DNA from: Gaetbulibacter_B jejuensis
GTDB taxonomy: Bacteria > Bacteroidota > Bacteroidia > Flavobacteriales > Flavobacteriaceae
Direction: 5' to 3'
Assembly: GCF_039524015.1 (NCBI RefSeq)
Contig: NZ_BAAAGF010000003.1
Coordinates: 310,001 to 374,000 of the forward strand
Length of the DNA stretch: 64,000 bases
Below the pieces are notes generated by a model. It was given only the letters and a program-made list of their open reading frames with translations. It ran no database searches and was not told the origin of the DNA. Position 1 is the stretch's first letter; each line of letters starts with the position of its first letter. A program made the position numbers and the translations under genes. Below, piece by piece: positions 42,971 to 51,255 of this stretch.

Positions 42971-43858
42971 TCATCCTCCAAAACGTTTTGGTTCTGGTAA
43001 TGGAATACGAACGGTTTCGGTTGGTACACTCGGAAATTTGTTGTCCTTCCAATCTTGTTTGGCTTTTTCAATAAGCGCTTTGTCTGAAGCCACAAAATTC
43101 CACTCAATAAAACGTTCTTCTGGAAAAGCATCACCACCAAAAATATACACGGTTGAATTGGCTTCAATTTCAAAAGCACAAAGTGTCGCGTCTTTAGCTA
43201 CCAAAAGTTGTTTAGGTCCATAGGTATGACCATCGCTAGTAATGCTACCTTCTAGAATGTAAAGCGCGCTTTCGCCAAATAAATGTTCGCCAATGGAAAT
43301 GGTTTTGGTTTCGGTTGTTTTAATTTCGATAAAATACAACGGACTATACACTGGCACAGGCGACTGTTTACCAAAGGCTTTACCTGCTATGAGTTTAAAT
43401 TGCACGTTGTTGTCTGTCCAACTAGGAATGTCGTTTGCAGAAACGTGTGTAAACGATGGTTCGCATTGCTCATCGGCTTTTGGTAAAGCCACCCAAATTT
43501 GTAACCCATGAAGCATTTTTTTAGAATCTCGTAAACGGTCTGGTGTACGCTCGGTATGTACAACGCCTTTTCCTGCGGTCATCCAGTTTACAGCTCCAGG
43601 AGTAATTTCCATAGCAGTTCCTAAACTATCACGATGCATTACAGCACCTTCAAACAAAAAGGTTAAGGTAGACAAACCAATATGCGGATGCATAGCAATA
43701 TCCATATTATCTTGGTCGCTCATACAAGCTGGACCCATGTGGTCAATAAAAATGAATGGTCCTACCATTCGTTTTTGACGAAAGGGTAACAATCTACCAA
43801 CAATAAAATTGCCTATGTTAGCTGCGCGTTCTTCAATTATTAATTTGGTATTAGACAT
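42971..43858 (-). CDS. Pirin family protein, long form
   Basis: This 295-residue bicupin protein shows the pirin metal site IAMHPHIGLSTLTFLFEGAV, VMHRDSLGT and KGVVHTERTPDRL, plus a C-terminal pirin domain with LFGESALYILEGS. It is closer to the longer pirins (eukaryote-like/PA3240) than to the YhhW-like protein at 5920-6645. It may act as a quercetinase or a metal-dependent redox sensor. It lies 14 bases after the small GNAT gene on the same strand. Confidence 0.92.
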   Translation of the reverse strand: MSNTKLIIEERAANIGNFIVGRLLPFRQKRMVGPFIFIDHMGPACMSDQDNMDIAMHPHIGLSTLTFLFEGAVMHRDSLGTAMEITPGAVNWMTAGKGVVHTERTPDRLRDSKKMLHGLQIWVALPKADEQCEPSFTHVSANDIPSWTDNNVQFKLIAGKAFGKQSPVPVYSPLYFIEIKTTETKTISIGEHLFGESALYILEGSITSDGHTYGPKQLLVAKDATLCAFEIEANSTVYIFGGDAFPEERFIEWNFVASDKALIEKAKQDWKDNKFPSVPTETVRIPLPEPKRFGG

Positions 43859-43872
43859 ATTTTTTGTTGTGT

Positions 43873-44190
43873 TTAAAGTTTATCATAACCCTTAAATTTT
43901 GGGTTTACTATACGTTTCCATTCTGGATGTTTTTTGATATAGGCAAATACATACGGACAAAATGGTAAAAGTGAATTGCCTTGTGCTTCTAGGTAGTTTA
44001 AGGTTTTCTCAACCAAAACTGCTGCTACACCTCTACCACTTAATGCTTCTGGAACTTCGGTATGTACTAATGCGATTTGATTACCAAATTCGCCATAATT
44101 GATAAAAGCAAAATGACCATCTACCTCTATCTCGAAACGTTTTTGGGTTTCATTTTTTACTAACGGAATAGTTTTAAAGTCTTCTCTCAT
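43873..44190 (-). CDS. Small GNAT N-acetyltransferase (YjdJ-like)
   Basis: This 105-residue minimal GNAT shows EVPEALSGRGVAAVLVEKTL as the acetyl-CoA loop and SLLPFCPYVFAYIKKHPEW at the end, the CPY/F motif shared with the protein at 7116-7400. Like that one it neighbours a pirin gene. The substrate is unknown. Confidence 0.88.
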   Translation of the reverse strand: MREDFKTIPLVKNETQKRFEIEVDGHFAFINYGEFGNQIALVHTEVPEALSGRGVAAVLVEKTLNYLEAQGNSLLPFCPYVFAYIKKHPEWKRIVNPKFKGYDKL

Positions 44191-44203
44191 TTCTTAAAGA
44201 TAT

Positions 44204-44236
44204 AAAAAAAGCAGCTCATTTTTAAGCTGCTTTTTG
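44204..44236 (-). terminator. Terminator of the bestrophin gene
   Basis: AAAAAGCAGCT, loop, AGCTGCTTTTT. The 11-bp stem starts three bases after the bestrophin stop; T runs on both sides make it bidirectional. Confidence 0.88.
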
Positions 44237-44238
44237 GT

Positions 44239-45297
44239 TTACATTTGCGTGTGGTTTCTAACTTCAAAAGGTGCTGGAATGTCCTCTTTTGGTTCGCCTA
44301 AATTTTGGCGCATATCAATTTCAATGCCTCTTGCTATGGTTGAAATAGGCACATCGTTTGCTGAACCTTCAAACGGATTTTCACCAACACGTCCTATTCT
44401 ATTCATGGTATGGAATACCCACATTACTGCCATTGAAAACGGAACTGACAACCAGATAATCCAATCTGGACAAGACCCTATTTTATCTGAAATTTTTACT
44501 GCTATTTCACCAAACTGTGATGCCATTGCTAAAGGTAAAATCAACAAGAAAATCCATGTGAAATAATGCATTAACGAGGCAAACTGCCTTGGATATGGGA
44601 AGTTTTTAATACGTTCAGATTTTCCTTGGTGTGTAAATAATTCTTCTATTACGTTTTCTAACTCTAAAAATGAGAATTCCCAAATGAGTCCACGTTCTTT
44701 TAATTGACGCAAATGGTTAGATTGTAAATATAGTACTGCGGTTTGCTTGTTGCCTTTATTGGAAAGGTATTTAAAATCGTCTTCTGTAAGATAGTTTTTT
44801 ATCGTAGCATCAAAGTCTTCGTTAAATTCTGGAACATATATCTTTTTTGCCCATTCTTTATTGGTGTGTTCTCGCATAACATATTCCCAAGGTTTTGATT
44901 GCCTCATAGAATAGCGTAAAGCGGTTAACCAAGCAATGTGTCTATGGATAACTATTTTACGTTCGTTTTGGAGTTCTTCTTCTGAAATTGGGTTTTTAGT
45001 ATGCTCATTAGTGATAAAATCTTGAGCCATCATACCAAATGTTCTAGACGAATTGACAATTGCTCCCCAAATTTGTCTAGCTTCCCAAATACGACCATAA
45101 GCCGAATTACTCTGAAAACCTATGATAAATGCTACTGCTGTACCAATAAGTGCAACAGGTGTAAATGGAAATTGAATGACTTGGTCACTCCATACAAATA
45201 GTGCCACCTCAATAATTGCTATTATTAAAAATACAATGGTTTCATAGCGCGTCCACATCGCCATGTCTTTAATGCCGAAAACTTTTTTTGTATACAT
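44239..45297 (-). CDS. Bestrophin family ion channel
   Basis: This 352-residue membrane protein shows the bestrophin pattern: an N-terminal TM1 (IVFLIIAIIEVALFVW), FPFTPVALIGTAVAFIIGFQ, then SNSAYGRIWEARQIWGAIVN, the family signature. A later helical region ends with NPFEGSANDVPISTIARGIE, the conserved calcium-clasp-like segment. Bacterial homologues form pentameric cation or anion channels. It is monocistronic with its own terminator. Confidence 0.93.
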   Translation of the reverse strand: MYTKKVFGIKDMAMWTRYETIVFLIIAIIEVALFVWSDQVIQFPFTPVALIGTAVAFIIGFQSNSAYGRIWEARQIWGAIVNSSRTFGMMAQDFITNEHTKNPISEEELQNERKIVIHRHIAWLTALRYSMRQSKPWEYVMREHTNKEWAKKIYVPEFNEDFDATIKNYLTEDDFKYLSNKGNKQTAVLYLQSNHLRQLKERGLIWEFSFLELENVIEELFTHQGKSERIKNFPYPRQFASLMHYFTWIFLLILPLAMASQFGEIAVKISDKIGSCPDWIIWLSVPFSMAVMWVFHTMNRIGRVGENPFEGSANDVPISTIARGIEIDMRQNLGEPKEDIPAPFEVRNHTQM

Positions 45298-45360
45298 AGA
45301 ATAGGATTAAATTACGTGTTAACTAATTTAGTGTTCTCAATTCAAAAAAGCAATTATGCG

Positions 45361-45813
45361 TTATACTTGCTTCTCAAAACACACGCTATTTTCTACTCCT
45401 GCGTATTGACCGTAATTAGAAATGATGTTATAACCGTTGCGTTTGTAGAGTGCAATGGCCTCTGGTTGTTTAATTCCTGTTTCTAGCTTGCAAGAGGTAT
45501 AACCCAATGTTTTGGTCCATTGTTCTAGAGCTTTTAAAATTGTAGTAGCAATCCCTTTACCGCGTTGTTCTGGAAATACAAACATTCGTTTTACTTCCAT
45601 TGAGGTATCATCTAAAGGTTTTATGGCGCCACAACCTACTGCATGATTACCATGATAAGCTACAATGCAATGTTTTAAGGCTTCGATACTATTAAACTGA
45701 TTGTAAAACTCGTGGTCGTCACCATCACGAATTTTTAAGTCGGCATCTAAATGACTGACTAATGTTATAAAGTCTGAATGTGAAGCGTCTGTATACTTTA
45801 GAGTGATTTCCAT
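45361..45813 (-). CDS. GNAT N-acetyltransferase
   Basis: This 150-residue protein shows canonical GNAT motif A, MEVKRMFVFPEQRGKGIATTIL (Q-RGKG-A), preceded by VGCGAIKPL and followed by KLETGIKQPEAIALYKRNGY and ISNYGQYAG. The C-terminal pattern resembles YitI/PaiA-like small-molecule acetylases. The substrate is unknown. The gene is followed by the YiiX-like gene region on the same strand. Confidence 0.9.
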   Translation of the reverse strand: MEITLKYTDASHSDFITLVSHLDADLKIRDGDDHEFYNQFNSIEALKHCIVAYHGNHAVGCGAIKPLDDTSMEVKRMFVFPEQRGKGIATTILKALEQWTKTLGYTSCKLETGIKQPEAIALYKRNGYNIISNYGQYAGVENSVCFEKQV

Positions 45814-45839
45814 ACTTTAAAGCTACAAAACTTTTGTTA

Positions 45840-46469
45840 TTAATTGGTTGTTAAACTTTTTACAAACTCTAAATGTTTGCTGTTTGCCATTCCATTAGGG
45901 TTACAACCTAGTTTTCCTTCAGGAATTTCAATACCTAATTCTTTATAATGCTTAATCCAACCTTCGTGAAATACTTTGGTTTCAGGGTTTTTAAAAGTCA
46001 TAGGCTCTAGCTCAAAAATAGTGTCTTCTTTAAACACTTCGTAGATATATTCTGAACAATAGAGTCCGTTGTCTTCTAAAATATATGTGGTGTTATAAGG
46101 TTGGCCCAAAAATGTTTTGGCACGATTGAGCGCATTTTCAACCTGATTTGAAGTTATGTTTTTAATTCTGTAAAAATCAGCAACATATTTTACACTATCA
46201 GCTGAATTCATAAAGGCTTCAAGAGATTCGTGAACGACACCTTTACCTAAATCGGAATGATAAATGTAAACTGTACCCTCTACCACATCACAAACACCAA
46301 TGTGGCTATAGTTTGTTGCTTTTTGAGTTTGTGTTACATTATTAATTGCTTCAGAGAGCGAACTGCTTGTTGCACTTCTAAAAACAATATCTCCTGATTG
46401 TATTTTGTTTGAATCACTACACGCAAAAACAACACTTAAAATGAGAACTAGAAAGCTTAACCGTTTCAA
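45840..46469 (-). CDS. YiiX-like NlpC/P60 cysteine hydrolase, lipoprotein
   Basis: This 209-residue protein starts at a TTG; no ATG would preserve the lipobox signal (LSVVFACSDSN, Cys about residue 17). The permuted NlpC/P60 (YiiX/YebB) core is visible: SGDIVFRSA, YSHIGVCDVVEGTVYIYHS (catalytic His) and GLYCSEYIYEVF (catalytic Cys). Such enzymes cleave peptidoglycan peptides or act on lipids/amide bonds in the envelope. It starts five bases after the stop of the nitronate monooxygenase gene, so they are cotranscribed. Confidence 0.88.
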   Translation of the reverse strand: MKRLSFLVLILSVVFACSDSNKIQSGDIVFRSATSSSLSEAINNVTQTQKATNYSHIGVCDVVEGTVYIYHSDLGKGVVHESLEAFMNSADSVKYVADFYRIKNITSNQVENALNRAKTFLGQPYNTTYILEDNGLYCSEYIYEVFKEDTIFELEPMTFKNPETKVFHEGWIKHYKELGIEIPEGKLGCNPNGMANSKHLEFVKSLTTN

Positions 46470-46474
46470 TACTT

Positions 46475-47419
46475 CTAAATTAATTTACTTACAATGTCTT
46501 TAACAGGTAAAATAGCGTTGGTATGTTCTATACTTGGTCCTGCAACCCAAACCGTTTTATAAGTGGCTTGTTGTGCTGCTTTTTCAGTGGCTTTCATGCC
46601 AATATAAAAACGGACCATTTTTACCCATTTTTTAAGCTTTCGGTTTTTGTTAAGCATACGTTCTAACCAAGGTGATTTGGTGCCTATTTTTTTTACATAA
46701 GGTGTATTAATTACTGTACAAGGTGTTCCTGAAATACGTTCGGTCATAACAATATCATCAGCACCATAATCTACACAAGCTTGTTTGTACTCATTAGTAA
46801 CTCCTGCCTCTTCTGAAGCAATAAACGGACTACCAACTGAAACACCTGCAGCTCCATAAGCTAACATAGTATCAACATCGGCTTTGGTTCCTACTCCACC
46901 TGCTGAAATAACAGGAATAGATAAATTATCGTTTAGCGTTTTTATAAGTGCTTGTGGGTCTATATTTCCGCGATGTCCACCTGCTTGATTATTTACAGCC
47001 ACAACAGCATCAGCACCTAAACTTTCCACTTTTTGACCGAATTTTAAATCGGTTATATCACAAAAAACTTTAATTCCTACAGCATGTGCTTGATTGATGG
47101 TTTCTTCAGGACTTCCTAATGAGGTTAAAATAAAATCGCAACCTTCTTCGCACAATACACGCAGTTGGTCTTTAGCTTTAGGATTAGATTTATTAACTAT
47201 CAAATTAAACCCAAACGAACCGCCTTCTACTTTTGCTGCTTTTAACTCTTTAATTGCAGCACGTAACTCCTCTAAAGTTCTGTAGTTCAATGCTGGAATA
47301 CAACCTGCAATACCACATTTCATAGCTTCTTTAACCATTGCTACATTAGACACCAAAAACATTGGCGCCATAATAATAGGGTGTTTTATATCTAATAACT
47401 CTGTTAGCTTTGTGCTCAT
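46475..47419 (-). CDS. Nitronate monooxygenase family flavoprotein
   Basis: This 314-residue TIM-barrel FMN enzyme shows HPIIMAPMFLVSN at the N-terminus, NQAGGHRG, VISAGGVGTKADVDTMLAYG and GVSVGSPFIAS, the FMN-phosphate region of the 2-nitropropane dioxygenase family. It would detoxify alkyl nitronates or act on a related substrate. It is the first gene of a unit with the YiiX-like lipoprotein. Confidence 0.92.
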   Translation of the reverse strand: MSTKLTELLDIKHPIIMAPMFLVSNVAMVKEAMKCGIAGCIPALNYRTLEELRAAIKELKAAKVEGGSFGFNLIVNKSNPKAKDQLRVLCEEGCDFILTSLGSPEETINQAHAVGIKVFCDITDLKFGQKVESLGADAVVAVNNQAGGHRGNIDPQALIKTLNDNLSIPVISAGGVGTKADVDTMLAYGAAGVSVGSPFIASEEAGVTNEYKQACVDYGADDIVMTERISGTPCTVINTPYVKKIGTKSPWLERMLNKNRKLKKWVKMVRFYIGMKATEKAAQQATYKTVWVAGPSIEHTNAILPVKDIVSKLI

Positions 47420-47439
47420 TGTTTGTATATTTTGTCTAA

Positions 47440-47447
47440 CAAATATA
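47440..47447 (-). promoter_or_regulatory. Putative -7 box (TATATTTG) of the nitronate monooxygenase gene
   Basis: Minus-strand TATATTTG lies 20 bases before the ATG at 47419. The -33 side has no clear TTG but contains a 10-bp palindrome ATGCATGCAT (47461-47470). Confidence 0.45.
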
Positions 47448-47531
47448 CTATATTTTTACTATGCATGCATAATATTTTAAGTGAATTCTAAAAGCAAGCC
47501 AAAGAAAAAAAACACCCTATTGGTTAAGTTC

Positions 47532-48014
47532 TTATTTTTCTGGACTGATAATCTGTGGATAGTAATTTTTAAGAAATTCTTTTTGTCTAGCTATCATCTG
47601 TTCCCTTAACTTATCTAACTCCATTAAATCCTTTCCAAAGTTACTATCAAAAAAAGTATCGTTGAAAAAGCGTTGGTTAAAAAGTGAATCTTGAGAAAAA
47701 ATAGCACCAAAATTATCATCATTAAATTTTGAAAAGCTAGAATGAAATTTTGATTTAAAAGATTCTATTATACTATCTCTGTCTAAAGAAGACAAATTAT
47801 TTAAATGGCTACTAGAAGACCATGAATAAATGCTATCATACTTAATTAAGTTTCCGTGTTCATCAAACTCTTTATCTACCTTCCAGCTGCCTTTTGGTTT
47901 ATCATTATTAACATGCTCTTTTAAGTTGCTTAACTCTTTTTTCTCTTCTGAATTTTGTCCATTACAACTTACACACCATGAAAATAACACGAGTAAAAAC
48001 ATATACTTCTTCAT
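47532..48014 (-). CDS. Lipoprotein of unknown function
   Basis: I chose the ATG at 48014 (KKYMFLLVLFSWCVSCNG), which gives a standard lipobox; the frame could extend to 48041. The roughly 160-residue product is rich in Ser, Asp and Phe, with a repeated SF/FN pattern (ESFKSKFHSSFSKFNDDNF, DSLFNQRFFNDTFFDSNF). It ends in a helix (LDKLREQMIARQKEFLKNYY). I recognise no family. It lies downstream of hsp20 on the same strand. Confidence 0.7.
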   Translation of the reverse strand: MKKYMFLLVLFSWCVSCNGQNSEEKKELSNLKEHVNNDKPKGSWKVDKEFDEHGNLIKYDSIYSWSSSSHLNNLSSLDRDSIIESFKSKFHSSFSKFNDDNFGAIFSQDSLFNQRFFNDTFFDSNFGKDLMELDKLREQMIARQKEFLKNYYPQIISPEK

Positions 48015-48052
48015 AACTAAAAGCCTTAAAAAGTTAAACAAAACTGTATTAA

Positions 48053-48089
48053 ATTCAAGAAGAGATTGTCTATGAACCTCTTCTTGAAT
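48053..48089 (-). terminator. Perfect 12-bp hairpin after hsp20
   Basis: ATTCAAGAAGAG (48053-48064) and CTCTTCTTGAAT (48078-48089) are perfect inverted repeats with a 13-base loop, 28 bases after the hsp20 stop. The following T run is weak, so it may act as a terminator or as a 3' stabiliser. Confidence 0.6.
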
Positions 48090-48116
48090 ATTGTATTAAA
48101 ACTCTAGAAAAAACAC

Positions 48117-48593
48117 TTAAGATATTTTAATAGTCCTAGCCGGTTTTTGTTTGGCTTCTTCTTTTTTAGGTAAATGAATATTTAAAATACCTTCTGTGTA
48201 GCTTGCTTGGATTTTATCCTCATCTACTGTTTCAGGTAATGTGAAGGTGCGTTTAAATGATGAGTAACCAAACTCTCTACGCGTGTAATTCGCTTCTTTT
48301 TGTTCATTTTCTTGCTTTACTTCAGTAGATATTGATAAAACTTGATTGTCTAAATCTATTTGGAAATCTGATTTTTTAAGTCCTGGAACAGCCATTTCAA
48401 CATAATAAGCGTCTGCTGTTTCTTTAATATTTACCTTTGGTAAGGTAATTCCTGTATTAAAGTTGGAAGTGAAAACCGAAGGTAATTCTCTATTAAATAA
48501 ATCATCTAACCAATTAGACCATGTTGGGAAGTTTAAATTTGAATTTGTAGTTGCTAAACTTCCATTTTTTGGAACAGTTACTAAATTGCTCAT
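48117..48593 (-). CDS. Small heat-shock protein Hsp20 / alpha-crystallin
   Basis: I chose the ATG at 48593 (MSNLVTVPKNG), giving 158 residues; the upstream MFNLNF extension has no support. An N-terminal aromatic region (FPTWSNWLDDLFNRELPSVF) precedes the alpha-crystallin domain: KVNIKETADAYYVEMAVPGL, then YTRREFGYSSFKRTFTLPE and ASYTEGILNIHLPKKE, followed by the C-terminal I-x-I (RTIKIS). It is an ATP-independent holdase. TGTCA/TGACA boxes upstream resemble those before dnaK. Confidence 0.95.
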   Translation of the reverse strand: MSNLVTVPKNGSLATTNSNLNFPTWSNWLDDLFNRELPSVFTSNFNTGITLPKVNIKETADAYYVEMAVPGLKKSDFQIDLDNQVLSISTEVKQENEQKEANYTRREFGYSSFKRTFTLPETVDEDKIQASYTEGILNIHLPKKEEAKQKPARTIKIS

Positions 48594-48686
48594 AATTAAA
48601 AAATTTAAGTTAAACATTATTTCAAATTTGAAATCTAATCTGATTTCATGATACTATATTTCAAAAAAAATACCAAAATGAATCTT

Positions 48687-48765
48687 TGTCATTTATTTTA
48701 ACATTTCATTTACCAAACCAACTGATCTAAAAAGCTTTATACACAAAAAAATTGTCAATTTGACA
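48687..48765. promoter_or_regulatory. TGTCA/TGACA boxes upstream of hsp20
   Basis: TGTCA at 48687-48691 and the palindrome TGTCA-ATT-TGACA at 48753-48765. The same pentamers occur before dnaK (53256-53280). The long AT-rich leader (48594-48802) shows no ORF. Confidence 0.55.
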
Positions 48766-48802
48766 TTTTAAACATGCTAATAATTAGTTAGTCTGTAATG
48801 AA

Positions 48803-50029
48803 CTACCCAAGCTTATAGTAACCACATTTTAAGTAAGCGCCTTCTGGAAATCCAATTGGATGATCGCTATCGTGTTGTGTTTTTAACTGTAATTGAAATG
48901 GTCTACCTGCTTGTTTTAAAGCTTGCGAATTAATATCAAAAAAGGCTTGATACTGAACTCTTGACGAACACGAAGCTAATACTAACATACCCTTTTTAGC
49001 TGTTAGCTGTTCTCCTAAAGCAGCTAATTGCGCATACTTTTTCTTGGCTAATGCTATTTCTGATTCTTGCTTGGCAAAACTTGGAGGATCTATCACTACT
49101 ACATCAAAGGTTTTACCTACATTAATCAGTTTTTGCATTTCGTCAAAAGCATCGCCTGCAATGGTTTTATGAATCCCAGAGTAGGTATTTAGCTTTCCGT
49201 TTTCAATAGCAATTTCTAGTGCTTGCTCACTAATATCTAAACTTGTTACTTCTGTAGCATCATTAGCCAAAGCATGCACCGAAAATCCGCCAGCATACGA
49301 AAATACGTCTAACACTGTTTTACCTTGACTCAACTCACCTACGCGTTTTCGATTTTCGCGATGATCTAAAAAATAACCCGTTTTATGACCTTTGATAACG
49401 TTTGCCGAAAAATTTACACCATGCTCTACAAACTGAATGACTTCATTTTCTAACGTTCCAAAAACTACATCGCCATCTTTTAGTTGATGCGCTTTTGAGT
49501 TTTGTAATCCACGACTTAATCTAATGACAACCGTTTTGGCTTGTGCTGTTTCTTGAAGCATTGGCAATATGGTTGCTAAATAGGGTAACCAAATTTCAGA
49601 ATATAGTTTAACGACCAAAACAGATGCATACACATCTGCAATTAAACCTGGAAAACCATCATTTTCTCCAAATAATAAACGGTAGCTATTGGTTTTAGTT
49701 TGTAACAAATCCAATCGTTTTTCAAAAGCTGTATCAATCTTGTGCTTAAAAAACGCTGCATTAATTTCAGCTTTTTCCATGCCACTATGTAGCATTTTAA
49801 TACGAATTGGTGATGACGCATCGTACAAGCCTAAACCAATAACTTTATTTTTATTCTTATTGAAAACAATTGCCAAATCACCTGATTTTGCGTCGTCATT
49901 TATCTTAACAATACTGTTAGAAAATACCCAAGGATGCGCGTTTAAAACAAACTGCTCGCCTTTTGCTGTGAGTTTTACAGCTAACCGTTTAGGTTGATAC
50001 GTTGATTGAATTTTTGGTGAAAATGACAT
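48803..50029 (-). CDS. rlmI: Class I SAM-dependent rRNA methyltransferase, RlmI-like
   Basis: This 408-residue protein has an N-terminal PUA domain (VLNAHPWVFSNSIVKIN, VIGLGLYDASSPIRIKML), then GENDGFPGLIADVY and the methyltransferase core: FLDHRENRKRV, VLDVFSYAGGFSVHAL (SAM site), ITSLDIS-like VTSLDISEQA and VVIDPPSFAKQESE. A late LASCSS carries the catalytic-Cys region. This is the RlmI/YccW layout, which makes m5C1962 in E. coli 23S rRNA. Confidence 0.93.
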   Translation of the reverse strand: MSFSPKIQSTYQPKRLAVKLTAKGEQFVLNAHPWVFSNSIVKINDDAKSGDLAIVFNKNKNKVIGLGLYDASSPIRIKMLHSGMEKAEINAAFFKHKIDTAFEKRLDLLQTKTNSYRLLFGENDGFPGLIADVYASVLVVKLYSEIWLPYLATILPMLQETAQAKTVVIRLSRGLQNSKAHQLKDGDVVFGTLENEVIQFVEHGVNFSANVIKGHKTGYFLDHRENRKRVGELSQGKTVLDVFSYAGGFSVHALANDATEVTSLDISEQALEIAIENGKLNTYSGIHKTIAGDAFDEMQKLINVGKTFDVVVIDPPSFAKQESEIALAKKKYAQLAALGEQLTAKKGMLVLASCSSRVQYQAFFDINSQALKQAGRPFQLQLKTQHDSDHPIGFPEGAYLKCGYYKLG

Positions 50030-50061
50030 GTGTAATTTTTATATAAAAGTAAGTGTTTGAA

Positions 50062-50096
50062 AATAAAAAAAACAACCAAACAGATGATTGTTTTCT
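50062..50096 (-). terminator. Terminator of the luciferase-like oxidoreductase gene
   Basis: On the minus strand AAAACAATC pairs with GGTTGTTTT (one G-U) and is followed by eight T. Confidence 0.8.
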
Positions 50097-50153
50097 ACAT
50101 AATATGTGTTGAGTTTAGTAAAATTCCCTAGATAAACCCATAAAATAAAAACC

Positions 50154-51149
50154 TTATAACTCCTGCATGATTTCAGAAAAAATACGATATGACGCAACCC
50201 TATCTTGATGGTCGTAAATATGCGAAACAGCAATTAACTCATCTACTTTGGTATCTTCTAAAAATTGCTTTGTTTTAGATTTTACAGTAGCCTTATCTCC
50301 TATAAAACTATACTGTGTCATTTGCTGTACTTTAGGATGGTTAATAACATCTCGCAATTCTGGTGTTATAACACTTGGAGCTTTTACATAATCGATATTT
50401 CCTGTAAGTACACCCAAAATCATTTGATACATTGATAACGATAACGTTTCTGCCATCTCATTAGTTTCGGCTGCAATTACACCAATTCCTGCCATAGTAT
50501 AGGGTGTTTTTAAATATGCAGAAGGCTTAAAGTTTTGACGATAAATGTTTAGAGCTTCTTTTAACTGTGCTGGTGCAAAGTGACTAGCAAACACATAAGG
50601 CAGTCCTTTTTTTGCAGCAACATAAGCACTATCTGTACTAGAACCCAATATATATAACGGCACATTTACACCTTCCGAAACATATGAACGAACTTTACCT
50701 CTGTAAGAACTTGTGAAAAAATTCTGAATTCGACTCACTTCATCAGGAAATTGATATACAGCTGTCATTCTATCAGACCTAATAGCTTGAGCTGTTTCCT
50801 GATCGGTTCCTGGAGCACGACCTAAACCCAAATCAATTCGATTAGGATATAAGTTACCTAAAGTACCAAACTGTTCTGCAACAATTAGTGGTGAATGATT
50901 AGGCAACATAATACCACCAGAACCTACACGTATTTTTTCTGTGCCTCCTGCAATGTGGCCAATTAACACTGAAGTTGCTGAACTTGCAATACTTTTCATA
51001 TTATGATGTTCGGCAAGCCAAAAACGATGATATCCCATTTTTTCAGCTTGTTGTGCCAAATCTAAACTGTTAGCAAAAGTATCTTGAATGGTAGTATTTT
51101 CTGCTACAGTGGCCAATTCTAATATAGAATAAGGAATTTGTGTTTTCAT
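50154..51149 (-). CDS. LLM-class flavin-dependent oxidoreductase
   Basis: I chose the ATG at 51149 (MKTQIPYSILELATVAENT). The longer frame to 51242 reads through a terminator and a palindromic repeat and is not real. The 331-residue luciferase-like monooxygenase shows YHRFWLAEHHNMKSIASSAT, GSGGIMLPNHSPLIVAEQFG, IDLGLGRAPGTDQ and LGSSTDSAYVAAKKGLPYVF. This is the single-component YhbW/MsnO8-like branch, whose substrates are generally unknown. Confidence 0.9.
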   Translation of the reverse strand: MKTQIPYSILELATVAENTTIQDTFANSLDLAQQAEKMGYHRFWLAEHHNMKSIASSATSVLIGHIAGGTEKIRVGSGGIMLPNHSPLIVAEQFGTLGNLYPNRIDLGLGRAPGTDQETAQAIRSDRMTAVYQFPDEVSRIQNFFTSSYRGKVRSYVSEGVNVPLYILGSSTDSAYVAAKKGLPYVFASHFAPAQLKEALNIYRQNFKPSAYLKTPYTMAGIGVIAAETNEMAETLSLSMYQMILGVLTGNIDYVKAPSVITPELRDVINHPKVQQMTQYSFIGDKATVKSKTKQFLEDTKVDELIAVSHIYDHQDRVASYRIFSEIMQEL

Positions 51150-51163
51150 TTTTTTTTGGGGAT

Positions 51164-51197
51164 AAAAAAGCGCAACCATGACTGATTGCGCTTTTTC
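51164..51197 (-). terminator. Terminator of dnaK
   Basis: AAAAAGCGCAA, loop, TTGCGCTTTTT is an 11-bp stem. On the minus strand it ends in a T run, 60 bases after the dnaK stop. Confidence 0.88.
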
Positions 51198-51221
51198 AAA
51201 TGTTATGTAAAAATTTTTGAG

Positions 51222-51243
51222 ATGCTGAATCAAGTTCAGCATG
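51222..51243. repeat. Small palindromic repeat (ATGCTGAA..TTCAGCAT)
   Basis: ATGCTGAATCAAGTTCAGCAT, where the 8-bp arms enclose TCAAG. I recall this palindrome (usually within GTCATGCTGAAC...GTTTCAGCATC) as a dispersed repeat in flavobacterial intergenic regions. It lies between the dnaK stop and its terminator. Confidence 0.7.
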
Positions 51244-51255
51244 ACAGCTCCGAAC

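Noticed and set aside
42934..43179. 81-codon frame overlapping the end of the long pirin gene
   Set aside because: It overlaps the pirin gene in another frame of the same strand and shows no recognisable features.
50154..51242. Longer start of the luciferase-like oxidoreductase at 51242
   Set aside because: The extension is translated from a palindromic repeat and the dnaK terminator; the family N-terminus begins at 51149.
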